From contig CAYRSH010000047.1 in the NCBI GenBank assembly GCA_964426895.1, forward strand, positions 1 through 12,039: DNA of 12,039 nt, in the 5' to 3' direction. Source of the DNA: Caldipriscus sp964426895. Lineage in GTDB: Bacteria; Hydrothermota; Hydrothermia; LBFQ01. The position numbers and the translations under genes were made by a program. Of this stretch, positions 1 through 6,373 are shown one piece after another. Below the pieces are notes generated by a model that was given only the letters and a program-made list of their open reading frames with translations, was not told the DNA's origin and did not search any database. Every line of letters starts with the position of its first letter. Within the stretch, counting starts at the first letter, position 1.

Positions 1-367
1 GTTATTAGCCTACCTATAAGGGGTTGAAACATTCAAGGAGTGCAGGTATAAGTTGCGAATTGATGGCGTGTTATTAGCCTACCTATAAGGGGTTGAAACT
101 ATACTTTGTGTAAAAAGGGGGTGAGATATGAGAGAGGTTATTAGCCTACCTATAAGGGGTTGAAACAATAGTTTCTCATCCTGTTCCTTTACTTTTGACA
201 TTTGTTATTAGCCTACCTATAAGGGGTTGAAACATTTCCACATCCCCCTTTTCGGGTTGAATTGAGACGGGTTATTAGCCTACCTATAAGGGGTTGAAAC
301 TGTACATCTTTTTCGAGACGAGTGTCGTAATCCACAAGTTATTAGCCTACCTATAAGGGGTTGAAAC
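1..367 (+). CRISPR. CRISPR array, six identical 30-nt repeats, five spacers (truncated at left edge)
   Basis: Six exact copies of a 30-nt repeat (begins GTTATTAGCC, ends GGGGTTGAAAC) lie at 1-30, 70-99, 137-166, 204-233, 271-300 and 338-367. The spacers are 31-69 (39 nt), 100-136, 167-203, 234-270 and 301-337 (37 nt each), all different from one another. The first repeat starts at base 1, so the array probably continues to the left. The GTTGAAAC 3' end matches the 8-nt 5' crRNA handle of Cas6-processed type I-B/type III arrays, which implies + strand transcription with the leader and any cas genes outside the window on the left. The type is inferred from the repeat alone. The last repeat shows no decay, and only 42 bases separate it from the next gene. 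I saw no spacer match within this window. Confidence 0.97.
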
Positions 368-395
368 TAAAACCCAATCCGACCTTTAACCGATT

Positions 396-401
396 TATAA
401 T
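396..401 (+). promoter_or_regulatory. -10 box (TATAAT) for the LRR gene, leaderless geometry
   Basis: TATAAT is followed by 8 bases (402-409) and then the GTG start at 410. The same 8-base spacing occurs before four other genes here, so this box both predicts a leaderless mRNA and fixes the GTG as the start. No convincing -35 box is seen at the expected distance. Confidence 0.7.
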
Positions 402-409
402 ACCGACTT

Positions 410-1747
410 GTGGAAATATTTGAAGAGTTAAAAGAAACGATTAAGGCTCTAAAAGAAGAAGGTTTTGAGGTGGAATACAGGTTTAACAGGGGGGCGGGCG
501 ATAAGAGTTTAAAGTCTTTGTTGAGGGAAATACCCATAAGTGAAAAACACTGCGAAGTGCTTAAACATTACAACGGTTTAACGGTTAAGGTTAATGGAGA
601 CGAGTTTAAACTCCTATCCACAAAGGAAATCCCCGAAAATTATAAAAACGGCATCCCTCTACTTTCCATAAACGGCGATGTTATAACATATTCCGGGGAT
701 GAGGATGTTTTAAAGATTTTACGGGAAGGGTTTCAGGGGTTTGTCAGTTCCATTAAAAAGAAAAGTAATCCTTTCTACGCTTTGAAAGGGGTTAAAGAGG
801 GGAAATACGAGGGTAGGGGGGATGTGGAGATACCGGAGGATTTGGAGGGCATAACCTCTTTGGCAATTATCACCGATGTTGCGAAGTTTAGGGGGTTTTC
901 AAAACTCAAAGGTTTAAAAAACCTTGAAATAGTTGCGAATAAGGTTGAAGAGGGTTTCTTTTCGGAATTGTGTTCCTTACAAAATCTTGAAAGTTTAATT
1001 TTGAATGTTGGTAATATTGCAGAGTTGGATTTGCGGAATTTGGAAAATTTAAAAGGGCTGAAATTTTTAAGATTAATCTTCAAAGGTGAAGATGTAGAAT
1101 TTGGGTTTTTAAACGGTTTAAAGGGTTTGGAGAATCTAACGGTTGAGAATTTGGAAGACTTGGAAGTTTTTGAAGGGATTGAAAGCGATTTAAAGTTTTT
1201 GAAGGTTATAAACCTTGAATATTTGCGGGGTTTTCAATGGTTAAGCGGTTTTAAAAACCTAGTTGAGTTGCATTTGGAAAACATAGGGGGCGTATATCTA
1301 AAAGGGGATATATCCCTTGAAGGTTTAAATTGGAGGGTTTTGAGGATAAGAAAGGGGAATACCATTTCCGCACCGCAAACCCTAAAACTACCGAACACAT
1401 TGAAGATTTTAGAGATGTCATACCTTTCCATTAAAAGTTTGCCGGAAATTCATGGTAGGAATCTGTTGGAATTAGACCTTAGGGGGAACGAATTGGAAAA
1501 GGTTGATGGATTAGACGGATTAAAAAACCTAACGGATATTGACCTTTCGGATAACAAGATAAAGGATGTTAATAGTTGGGTTTGCGGGTTTAAAAACCTT
1601 GAAACTTTAATTCTAAACAACAATCAAATAGAGGAATTTTCACCCAACTGCACCCTTGAAAACCTTTACAGACTTGAACTAAAAGGAAACCCGATAAAAA
1701 ACATAAACAAAAAGGCCATACCCAATATAAAGGTTCTTTTGGTTTAA
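410..1747 (+). CDS. Leucine-rich repeat protein with possible SUKH (SMI1/KNR4-like) N-terminal domain
   Basis: 445 residues, GTG start, no signal peptide or membrane segment, so probably cytoplasmic. Residues about 150-445 are leucine-rich repeats. They are irregular at first and canonical near the end, where blocks such as LLELDLRGNELEKV, LTDIDLSDNKIKDV, LETLILNNNQIEEF and LYRLELKGNPIKNI show the LxxLxLxxNxI pattern of a curved binding scaffold. Residues about 36-105 do not look like LRR. The order IPISEKHCEVLKHYNG, then KLLSTKEI, then IPLLSINGD resembles the SUKH/SMI1-KNR4 fold, known from bacterial immunity proteins; this is pattern recognition, not a search result. The gene starts 42 bases after the CRISPR array from its own -10 box and overlaps the following glycosyltransferase by one base (TAATG), so the two are probably co-transcribed. 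The ligand is unknown. The LRR call is firm; the SUKH call is tentative. Confidence 0.85.
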   Translation: MEIFEELKETIKALKEEGFEVEYRFNRGAGDKSLKSLLREIPISEKHCEVLKHYNGLTVKVNGDEFKLLSTKEIPENYKNGIPLLSINGDVITYSGDEDVLKILREGFQGFVSSIKKKSNPFYALKGVKEGKYEGRGDVEIPEDLEGITSLAIITDVAKFRGFSKLKGLKNLEIVANKVEEGFFSELCSLQNLESLILNVGNIAELDLRNLENLKGLKFLRLIFKGEDVEFGFLNGLKGLENLTVENLEDLEVFEGIESDLKFLKVINLEYLRGFQWLSGFKNLVELHLENIGGVYLKGDISLEGLNWRVLRIRKGNTISAPQTLKLPNTLKILEMSYLSIKSLPEIHGRNLLELDLRGNELEKVDGLDGLKNLTDIDLSDNKIKDVNSWVCGFKNLETLILNNNQIEEFSPNCTLENLYRLELKGNPIKNINKKAIPNIKVLLV

Positions 1748-2775
1748 TGAGGATATGCATACCCCTTTTATCGCTGGGGAGTTATGGAGGCGTTAGGAAA
1801 ATCCTTGAAATAGCGAATTACTTATCGGAAAAATACGAGGTTTGGATAATATATCCAAAAGGTAGGGGTAATACACCCTTTAAAATATCCCCAAAAATCA
1901 AAACTCTTGAAACCCCATTTAAAAATCGCCTTTTACACCTAATTTATACCTCAAACATTATAAATTTGGAGGGTTTTGACATTGTCATTTATAACTTTTT
2001 CCCTACGGTTTATTTGTGGTTGTTTTCACCAAAACCCCCCCTTTATTTCGTTCAGGACTTGGAACACAGGTTTTTCAAAAACCCATTTATGAAACTTTTG
2101 GCATATCTAACATATCTGTTTCCCGTGAAAAGGATAACATATAATCCCGCCATATGCAAATACATAAACTGCCACTGTTTGATAAAGGCCGGAGTTGATA
2201 AAAACATATTCTCACCGGGTAATGAAAAAAGGGAAAAAACAAAAATAATGTATATTCCCCGCAAGGAAAAGCGTAAGGGTTTTGATATTTTTTTGAATGG
2301 TTTGAAAATACTGAAAAATTGGGGAATTGAATTTTCGGTCTTGCTTGTCGGTGGAACGGATAAATACGATAAAACCTTAAAGGATTTGGGTATAAACTTC
2401 GCTCATGTTTATCCAAAAAACGATTACGAACTCGTTGAATGTTATAGAAAAGTGGGGGTTCTTGTATTGACTTCAAGGGTTGAGGGTTTGGGATTTCCGG
2501 TTTTAGAAGCGCTATCCTGTGGAACACCCGTCGTGGCCACAAGGGTTGACGGTGCGGAAGTTTGGGGTGAATTCGTGGTTTTGTGTGAGAAAAATCCCGA
2601 GGATATCGCAAGGGGTATAAGGGAGGTTTTAAACGATTTTGAAAAGTATAAGGTAAAGGCTTTTGAAGTTATCAAGGAAATACCCACCACTTTTGAAATG
2701 GCAATTGGATTTGAAAGGTGCATTTTTACAATACTTGACAAGAAACCCTTTTCAAGCGTAAAATATCAGTATTAA
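1747..2775 (+). CDS. Glycosyltransferase, family 4 type (GT-B fold)
   Basis: 342 residues. It probably transfers a sugar from a nucleotide-sugar donor to a surface glycan or lipid acceptor; neither substrate can be read from the sequence. The N-terminal half starts with a Rossmann strand and a glycine turn (RICIPLLSLGSYGGVRK, residues 2-18). The C-terminal donor-binding half carries PRKEKRKGFD (171-180) and the hallmark EGLGFPVLEALSCGTPVVAT (246-265), with the paired glutamates E246 and E254 of the EX7E motif of retaining GT4 enzymes. A length near 340 is typical of smaller members. No transmembrane segment is evident. Its ATG shares the A of the LRR stop codon (TAATG), so translation is probably coupled to it. 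The reason for this pairing is unknown. The 3' end holds the putative promoter of the next gene. Confidence 0.88.
   Translation: MRICIPLLSLGSYGGVRKILEIANYLSEKYEVWIIYPKGRGNTPFKISPKIKTLETPFKNRLLHLIYTSNIINLEGFDIVIYNFFPTVYLWLFSPKPPLYFVQDLEHRFFKNPFMKLLAYLTYLFPVKRITYNPAICKYINCHCLIKAGVDKNIFSPGNEKREKTKIMYIPRKEKRKGFDIFLNGLKILKNWGIEFSVLLVGGTDKYDKTLKDLGINFAHVYPKNDYELVECYRKVGVLVLTSRVEGLGFPVLEALSCGTPVVATRVDGAEVWGEFVVLCEKNPEDIARGIREVLNDFEKYKVKAFEVIKEIPTTFEMAIGFERCIFTILDKKPFSSVKYQY
2735..2764 (+). promoter_or_regulatory. Putative sigma-70-type promoter for the beta-propeller protein
   Basis: TTGACA (2735-2740), an 18-base spacer and TAAAAT (2759-2764) lie inside the 3' end of the glycosyltransferase gene. 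The -10 extends to TAAAATATC, as in the promoters at 4243 and 8506. Here the ATG at 2781 is 16 bases past the -10, so the leader would be about 8-10 nt rather than zero. Confidence 0.5.
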
Positions 2776-2780
2776 ATATT

Positions 2781-3008
2781 ATGCCGTTATTCGTTCTTGC
2801 CCAATCCTTCCCGCCTTATGATGCCGCAATATCCACTTGGATGATGCATCACGGGGCAACATCTTTAAGGGGTATCCAACTCTTAAAAGGCGCCGTCACG
2901 GGTCCGAATTTAAAGTGTTCTGGTTCTATTGGGGGTTTGGGTAGTGAGGGGGATCCCGCGGTCGCGGATATAAACAACGACGGCCTTAACGGGGTACCCC
3001 CGCCATAG
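2781..3008 (+). CDS. N-terminal fragment of the secreted FG-GAP/beta-propeller protein, cut by a frameshift
   Basis: 75 codons ending in a premature TAG (3006-3008). The end of the peptide, GDPAVADINNDGLN, is the first calcium-binding FG-GAP-type loop (DxNxDG) of the propeller that continues in another frame downstream. Past the frameshift region the downstream frame reads TPAIGELDPARTGLEIVVE, which completes the repeat. One missing base near GGGGTACCCCC (2991-3001) would join the two as NGV-TPAIGELD. The N-terminus MPLFVLAQS looks like only the end of a signal peptide (cleavage after LA). The charged start of such a peptide (KRKISVLNI) can be read in frame just upstream but lacks an ATG, GTG or TTG. 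This is therefore not a separate gene but part of a damaged or mis-sequenced one. Confidence 0.7.
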   Translation: MPLFVLAQSFPPYDAAISTWMMHHGATSLRGIQLLKGAVTGPNLKCSGSIGGLGSEGDPAVADINNDGLNGVPPP

Positions 3009-3013
3009 GGGAA

Positions 3014-4216
3014 TTGGACCCCGCCAGAACAGGGCTTGAAATTGTCGTAGAACACGCCGGTGGTACGATATACGCCCTTAGCGGGACCGATGGGAGCATA
3101 ATTTGGTCTCGGAGTGTTGGTGTAGCGTATTCCCCAGCAACTGTGGCGGATGTTGATGGTGATGGATACGGAGAGGTTTATATAACGGGTAATTCCACGA
3201 TATACGCTTTAAGGGGAACCGATGGGAGCGTTATTTGGACATATCCGGCTGGGAGTAATTACGGAAACATAGCCATAGGCGATATAAACAACGATGGCCA
3301 GTATGAGTTAATAACCGTGGCGGGTAATAGTGTCTTAACCCTTAGGGCGACGAACGGTAGCCTTATCTGGGCGTATTCAATAGGAACGCAGGGGAATGTT
3401 GCCCTTGGAGATTTGGATAACGATGGGTATTTGGAAGTGGTTGTAAATAGCGGGTCGGGAAATGTTTATGCCCTAAGAAACAACGGAACGCTATATTGGA
3501 ACTGGAATTCTGGTTGTGGCTCTTACTGGGGAGCCTTGAATTCACCAACCATTGGGGATATAAACGGTGATGGGATGTTGGAGGTTTTATTCGGTTGCAT
3601 GCCTTCTTCCGGTTATGTATATGCCTTACGGGGAACTGATGGTTCCATAATTTGGAGTTATACCGGAACAAAAAGCGGTTATCAGGCCCTTTCAAGGAAA
3701 ATGGGAGACATTGATAACGATGGACAGGTTGAGGTAATCGTTTCCGGGGCGAGATACGGTTCAAGTCCGCATTTGGTTATATTAAGGGGTACGGATGGAA
3801 GCGTTAAATGGACATACGATACGGATTATTTTGAGGGTTTGTCCATTGCCGATGTTGATAACGATGGGTGTATGGAATTGGTGTCAAANNNNNNNNNNNN
3901 NNNNNNNNNNNNNNNNNNNNNNNNNNNNNNNNNNNNNNNNNNNNNNNNNNNNNNNNNNNNNNNNNNNNNNNNNNNNNNNNNNNNNNNNGTTGATGAAGGC
4001 AAATCAAGGGGTTTATACCTTTCCGTTATGGTTAGTAAGGGAGGTGTAATTGTGGAAACCGGTAAAAGTGCTGAGGTTGAGATTTACAACACCTCGGGTA
4101 GGAAGGTTAAGGTTTTAAAGGTTAGTGGCAAAACCTTTGTGGGCTTGAAACCGGGTGTGTATGTGTTTAAGGTAAAAAACAGGCCTATTTATAAGGCGGT
4201 TGTAGTTAAGGAGTGA
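3014..4216 (+). CDS. Secreted FG-GAP/PQQ-like beta-propeller protein with T9SS-type C-terminal sorting domain (frameshifted, spans an assembly gap)
   Basis: This is the body of the protein that begins at 2781. Its frame is open from 2990, and the TTG at 3014 is probably not a real start. Before the gap, calcium loops of the type D-x-[DN]-x-D-G lie at residues 46, 90, 133, 182, 232 and 280. They alternate with YALRGTDGSIIW strands typical of PQQ-like or integrin-alpha-type propellers, so an extracellular, Ca2+-stabilised propeller is expected. After the gap, the last 76 codons contain VEIYNTSGRKVKVLKV followed by LKPGVYVFKVKN and end in VVVKE, the pattern of type A T9SS C-terminal sorting domains. 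This implies export across an outer membrane. The 100 Ns are not a multiple of three, so the apparent frame continuity across them means nothing, and the two sides could be further apart or even different genes. The ligand is unknown. Confidence 0.75.
   Translation: MDPARTGLEIVVEHAGGTIYALSGTDGSIIWSRSVGVAYSPATVADVDGDGYGEVYITGNSTIYALRGTDGSVIWTYPAGSNYGNIAIGDINNDGQYELITVAGNSVLTLRATNGSLIWAYSIGTQGNVALGDLDNDGYLEVVVNSGSGNVYALRNNGTLYWNWNSGCGSYWGALNSPTIGDINGDGMLEVLFGCMPSSGYVYALRGTDGSIIWSYTGTKSGYQALSRKMGDIDNDGQVEVIVSGARYGSSPHLVILRGTDGSVKWTYDTDYFEGLSIADVDNDGCMELVSXXXXXXXXXXXXXXXXXXXXXXXXXXXXXXXXXXVDEGKSRGLYLSVMVSKGGVIVETGKSAEVEIYNTSGRKVKVLKVSGKTFVGLKPGVYVFKVKNRPIYKAVVVKE
3889..3988. other. Assembly gap (100 Ns)
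   Basis: Exactly 100 Ns, the conventional placeholder for a scaffold gap of unknown length. It falls inside the repeat-rich propeller gene, where near-identical repeats (the GGGGAACGGATGG-type codons of RGTDG) would hinder assembly. Confidence 0.99.
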
Positions 4217-4242
4217 TAACCCACACATAAACATAACAGGGG

Positions 4243-4248
4243 TAAAAT
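4243..4248 (+). promoter_or_regulatory. -10 box (TAAAAT) for the nuoJ operon, leaderless geometry
   Basis: TAAAAT is followed by 8 bases (4249-4256) and the ATG at 4257. It lies in a 40-base gap that holds no hairpin terminator and no clear -35 box. It likely drives nuoJ through to the M16 peptidase gene. Confidence 0.7.
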
Positions 4249-4256
4249 ATCCGCTT

Positions 4257-4751
4257 ATGAACATCGTGGATATACTCGGTTATGTATTTGCATTTACGGC
4301 CATCCTTGGCGCGTTTACGGTTGTTATGCATCCAAACCCGTTATACAGCGCCCTCGGACTTCTCCTAAACTTCTTTTCATTGGCGGTAATTTATATGCTC
4401 TTACAATCCCCATTGCTTTCATTGGTTCAGGTTATTGTGTATGCGGGTGGTATAGTGGTTTTCTTCCTGTTTGTCGTTATGCTTTTGAATTTAAGGGAAC
4501 CCCAAAAGGATAGGGATTTTGGGATTAAAGGGGTTTTTGCCCTTGTATTCTTTGCTCTACTTGCAATATTCGTTATATCCGGGATATTAACATACGATAT
4601 TCAACCCTTGCAACCCGCATACATGTCCGCAAAGGTCATTGGTAAATACCTCCTAACGGATGGGCTTTTTGCCTTTGAACTCTCGTCTTTCGTGCTCTTG
4701 GTTGCCATTGTTGCCGCCATTGCATTGGTTAAAAGGGAGGAGGAAAGATGA
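4257..4751 (+). CDS. nuoJ: NADH-quinone oxidoreductase subunit J (NuoJ-like)
   Basis: 164 residues with about five transmembrane helices, a core membrane subunit of respiratory complex I (ND6 family) next to the quinone-linked proton path. Family hallmarks are NPLYSALGLLLNFFSLAVIY in TM2, then LLQSPLLSLVQVIVYAGGIVVFF with the conserved tyrosine-glycine-glycine of the pi-bulge helix (TM3), and a late FELSSFVLLVAIVAAIAL helix. The length fits short NuoJ proteins. The ATG lies exactly 8 bases after a -10 box. The stop overlaps the nuoK start (ATGA, 4748-4751). The usual upstream neighbours (nuoI, nuoH) are absent: it starts its own transcription unit after an unrelated gene, so the rest of complex I must be encoded elsewhere if the complex is complete. 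F420H2- or ferredoxin-type complexes have similar subunits, so the electron donor cannot be inferred. Confidence 0.93.
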   Translation: MNIVDILGYVFAFTAILGAFTVVMHPNPLYSALGLLLNFFSLAVIYMLLQSPLLSLVQVIVYAGGIVVFFLFVVMLLNLREPQKDRDFGIKGVFALVFFALLAIFVISGILTYDIQPLQPAYMSAKVIGKYLLTDGLFAFELSSFVLLVAIVAAIALVKREEER

Positions 4752-5053
4752 ACACAATTTTTCTTTTATCACTTGCCATTGTGCTTTTTGCCATTGGGGG
4801 TTTTGGTGCGGTTTTTAGAAAAAATTTCTTAGTTGTTTTAATGAGCCTTGAACTGATGCTTAACGCCACGAATCTCGCCATAATATCCGCATCCCAAACC
4901 TTTGGTGTTATGGGTGTGGAGGGGCAGTTTTGGGCTTTGTTGGTATTGATAATAGCGGCTTCGGAGGTTTCCATAGGGTTAGCCTTGGCCGTAAACATGG
5001 CGAGGTTAAAGGATAAAGTTGAAGTTGAAGAGTTTAAAGAGTTAAACCGCTAA
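4748..5053 (+). CDS. nuoK: NADH-quinone oxidoreductase subunit K (NuoK-like)
   Basis: 101 residues with three transmembrane helices, the normal size for the ND4L/MnhC-like complex I subunit. The two proton-channel glutamates are present: E35 in SLELMLNATNL and E73 in AASEVSIGLAL, matching the conserved membrane carboxylates of NuoK. The C-terminal tail is short and charged. A strong Shine-Dalgarno GGGAGGAGG lies just upstream within nuoJ, and the start overlaps the nuoJ stop by 4 bases, so the two are translated together. In classical operons nuoL follows; here a K+ transporter starts 3 bases after the stop. MnhC/MrpC of Na+/H+ antiporters is a related possibility, but pairing with a clear NuoJ favours complex I. 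Confidence 0.94.
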   Translation: MNTIFLLSLAIVLFAIGGFGAVFRKNFLVVLMSLELMLNATNLAIISASQTFGVMGVEGQFWALLVLIIAASEVSIGLALAVNMARLKDKVEVEEFKELNR

Positions 5054-5056
5054 CAA

Positions 5057-6373
5057 ATGCGACTGTCTGCCGCAACCACCCTGTTTTTGGGGTATATTGT
5101 TATCTCGCTTATAGGTGGAATACTCCTATATCTGCCGTTTTCCCATAACGGGGATTTAACATTTGTTGATGCACTATTTACAAGCACATCCGCCCTTTGT
5201 GTCACGGGTTTAATAGTTGTTGATACCGCTACAAAGTATAACCTATTGGGAAAAACGATAATAGCCGCACTTATACAAATAGGTGGGCTGGGGTATATGA
5301 CCGTTACCGCTTTGCTATTTGCGGCATTGGGTTCAAGGGGTTCAATATACGCGAGGAAGCTCATTTTGGCAACATTGGGTTCCGGAGATTTGGGCATTAT
5401 AATACAGTTTGCGGCCACAATTGTATGGGCATCGCTTTTAATAGAGTTGTTGGCCGTACCATTTCTCTTTATTTCGTTCCTTAAACACCACAACCCCATT
5501 GAGGCATTGGGACACGCCGTATTCCACAGTGTAAGCGCCCTAAACAATGCGGGATTTTCTACATTTTCAAACAACCTCATGGATTACGCAAATGACCCCT
5601 TGGTAAATATAACCATTATGGCACTGATAGTATTGGGAGGTTTGGGGTTTAAGGTGTGGGGTGATGTTTATAGTTTCGTCTTCAAGAGAAAAAGGATAAA
5701 CTTACACGACAAACTGGTTATATCAACAACGGCGATACTAATCCTTGTGCCGTTTTTGTTATTCTTCCTTTTGGAAGGGCAAACAAGGGGGAACATCTGG
5801 AAATCCCTATTTGCAAGCATTACACCGAGAACTGCGGGGTTCAATACCATAGATTATTCCCAAGTGTCCCCCTTCTCGCTTTTACTAACATCCACTTTGA
5901 TGTTTATCGGGGGTTCGCCGGGTGGTACGGCCGGAGGTATAAAAACTATAACCTTTGCAATAGTTGTGATATGGATATACCAGACTTTGCAGGGAAAAAC
6001 CCACATCTCCGCCTTTAAAAGGGAAATACCCAATGAGGTGGTAGTTAAATCCTTTCAAACATTTGTTTTGGGAATTTCCACCGTTTGGTTATGGGCGATT
6101 ATACTTTCCTTTACAGAGCGCAATTTAATAGACGGTGTGGGATTTATAAGGTTTTTGTTTGAGATTTTCTCGGCCTTTGGGACGGTTGGATTATCAACGG
6201 GAAGTATAACGATACCAAATGTAAGTTTGGTAGCAGACTTTTCAACATTTGGGAAGTTTATGATTATACTCGCTATGATAATAGGAAGGGCGGGTTATCT
6301 TATATTCGCCGCGTCCCTTATACAACCGAAAAGGGTAAGGTTTAGATATGCCAAGGGGGAGGTAATGGTTTAA
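5057..6373 (+). CDS. ktrB: Potassium transporter, KtrB/TrkH-type channel subunit
   Basis: 438 residues, the usual size of KtrB and shorter than classic TrkH. It has the fourfold M1-P-M2 architecture of the SKT superfamily, with four filter segments in order: TSALCVTG (43-50), SALNNAGF (160-167), TPRTAGF (256-262) and SAFGTVGL (372-379), each with the selectivity-filter glycine. The GGSPGGTAGGIK stretch (285-296) is the flexible intramembrane gating loop. It imports K+ driven by membrane potential or Na+, gated by the RCK subunit encoded directly downstream with a one-base overlap (TAATG). It follows nuoK by 3 bases, so expression is probably tied to the complex I subunits that generate the membrane potential. 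No strong Shine-Dalgarno is seen before the ATG. Trk versus Ktr naming depends on the regulatory partner, which has a single Rossmann/RCK unit and so favours Ktr. Confidence 0.93.
   Translation: MRLSAATTLFLGYIVISLIGGILLYLPFSHNGDLTFVDALFTSTSALCVTGLIVVDTATKYNLLGKTIIAALIQIGGLGYMTVTALLFAALGSRGSIYARKLILATLGSGDLGIIIQFAATIVWASLLIELLAVPFLFISFLKHHNPIEALGHAVFHSVSALNNAGFSTFSNNLMDYANDPLVNITIMALIVLGGLGFKVWGDVYSFVFKRKRINLHDKLVISTTAILILVPFLLFFLLEGQTRGNIWKSLFASITPRTAGFNTIDYSQVSPFSLLLTSTLMFIGGSPGGTAGGIKTITFAIVVIWIYQTLQGKTHISAFKREIPNEVVVKSFQTFVLGISTVWLWAIILSFTERNLIDGVGFIRFLFEIFSAFGTVGLSTGSITIPNVSLVADFSTFGKFMIILAMIIGRAGYLIFAASLIQPKRVRFRYAKGEVMV

Noticed and set aside
368..409. The 42-base region after the last repeat as a CRISPR leader
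   Set aside because: It is short, is explained by the -10 box and start of the next gene, and the repeat polarity (GTTGAAAC at the 3' end) places the leader on the left.
2087..2611. Long reading frames on the minus strand (also at 5050-5580 and 7821-8351)
   Set aside because: They lie wholly opposite well-supported genes, have no recognisable motifs, promoters or ribosome sites, and are antisense shadows.
1..2775. A complete new CRISPR-linked defence system
   Set aside because: No cas gene, nuclease, toxin or nucleotide-signalling enzyme is visible here; only the array and a possible SUKH/LRR gene are present, so a system cannot be claimed.
3014..3016. TTG at 3014 as a true gene start
   Set aside because: The frame is open back to 2990 and the peptide continues a repeat that starts in the upstream fragment; this is a frameshift, not a new gene.
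5043..5048. TAAACC 8 bases before the ktrB ATG as another leaderless promoter
   Set aside because: It lacks the essential final T of the -10 hexamer and lies inside nuoK in a tightly packed operon.
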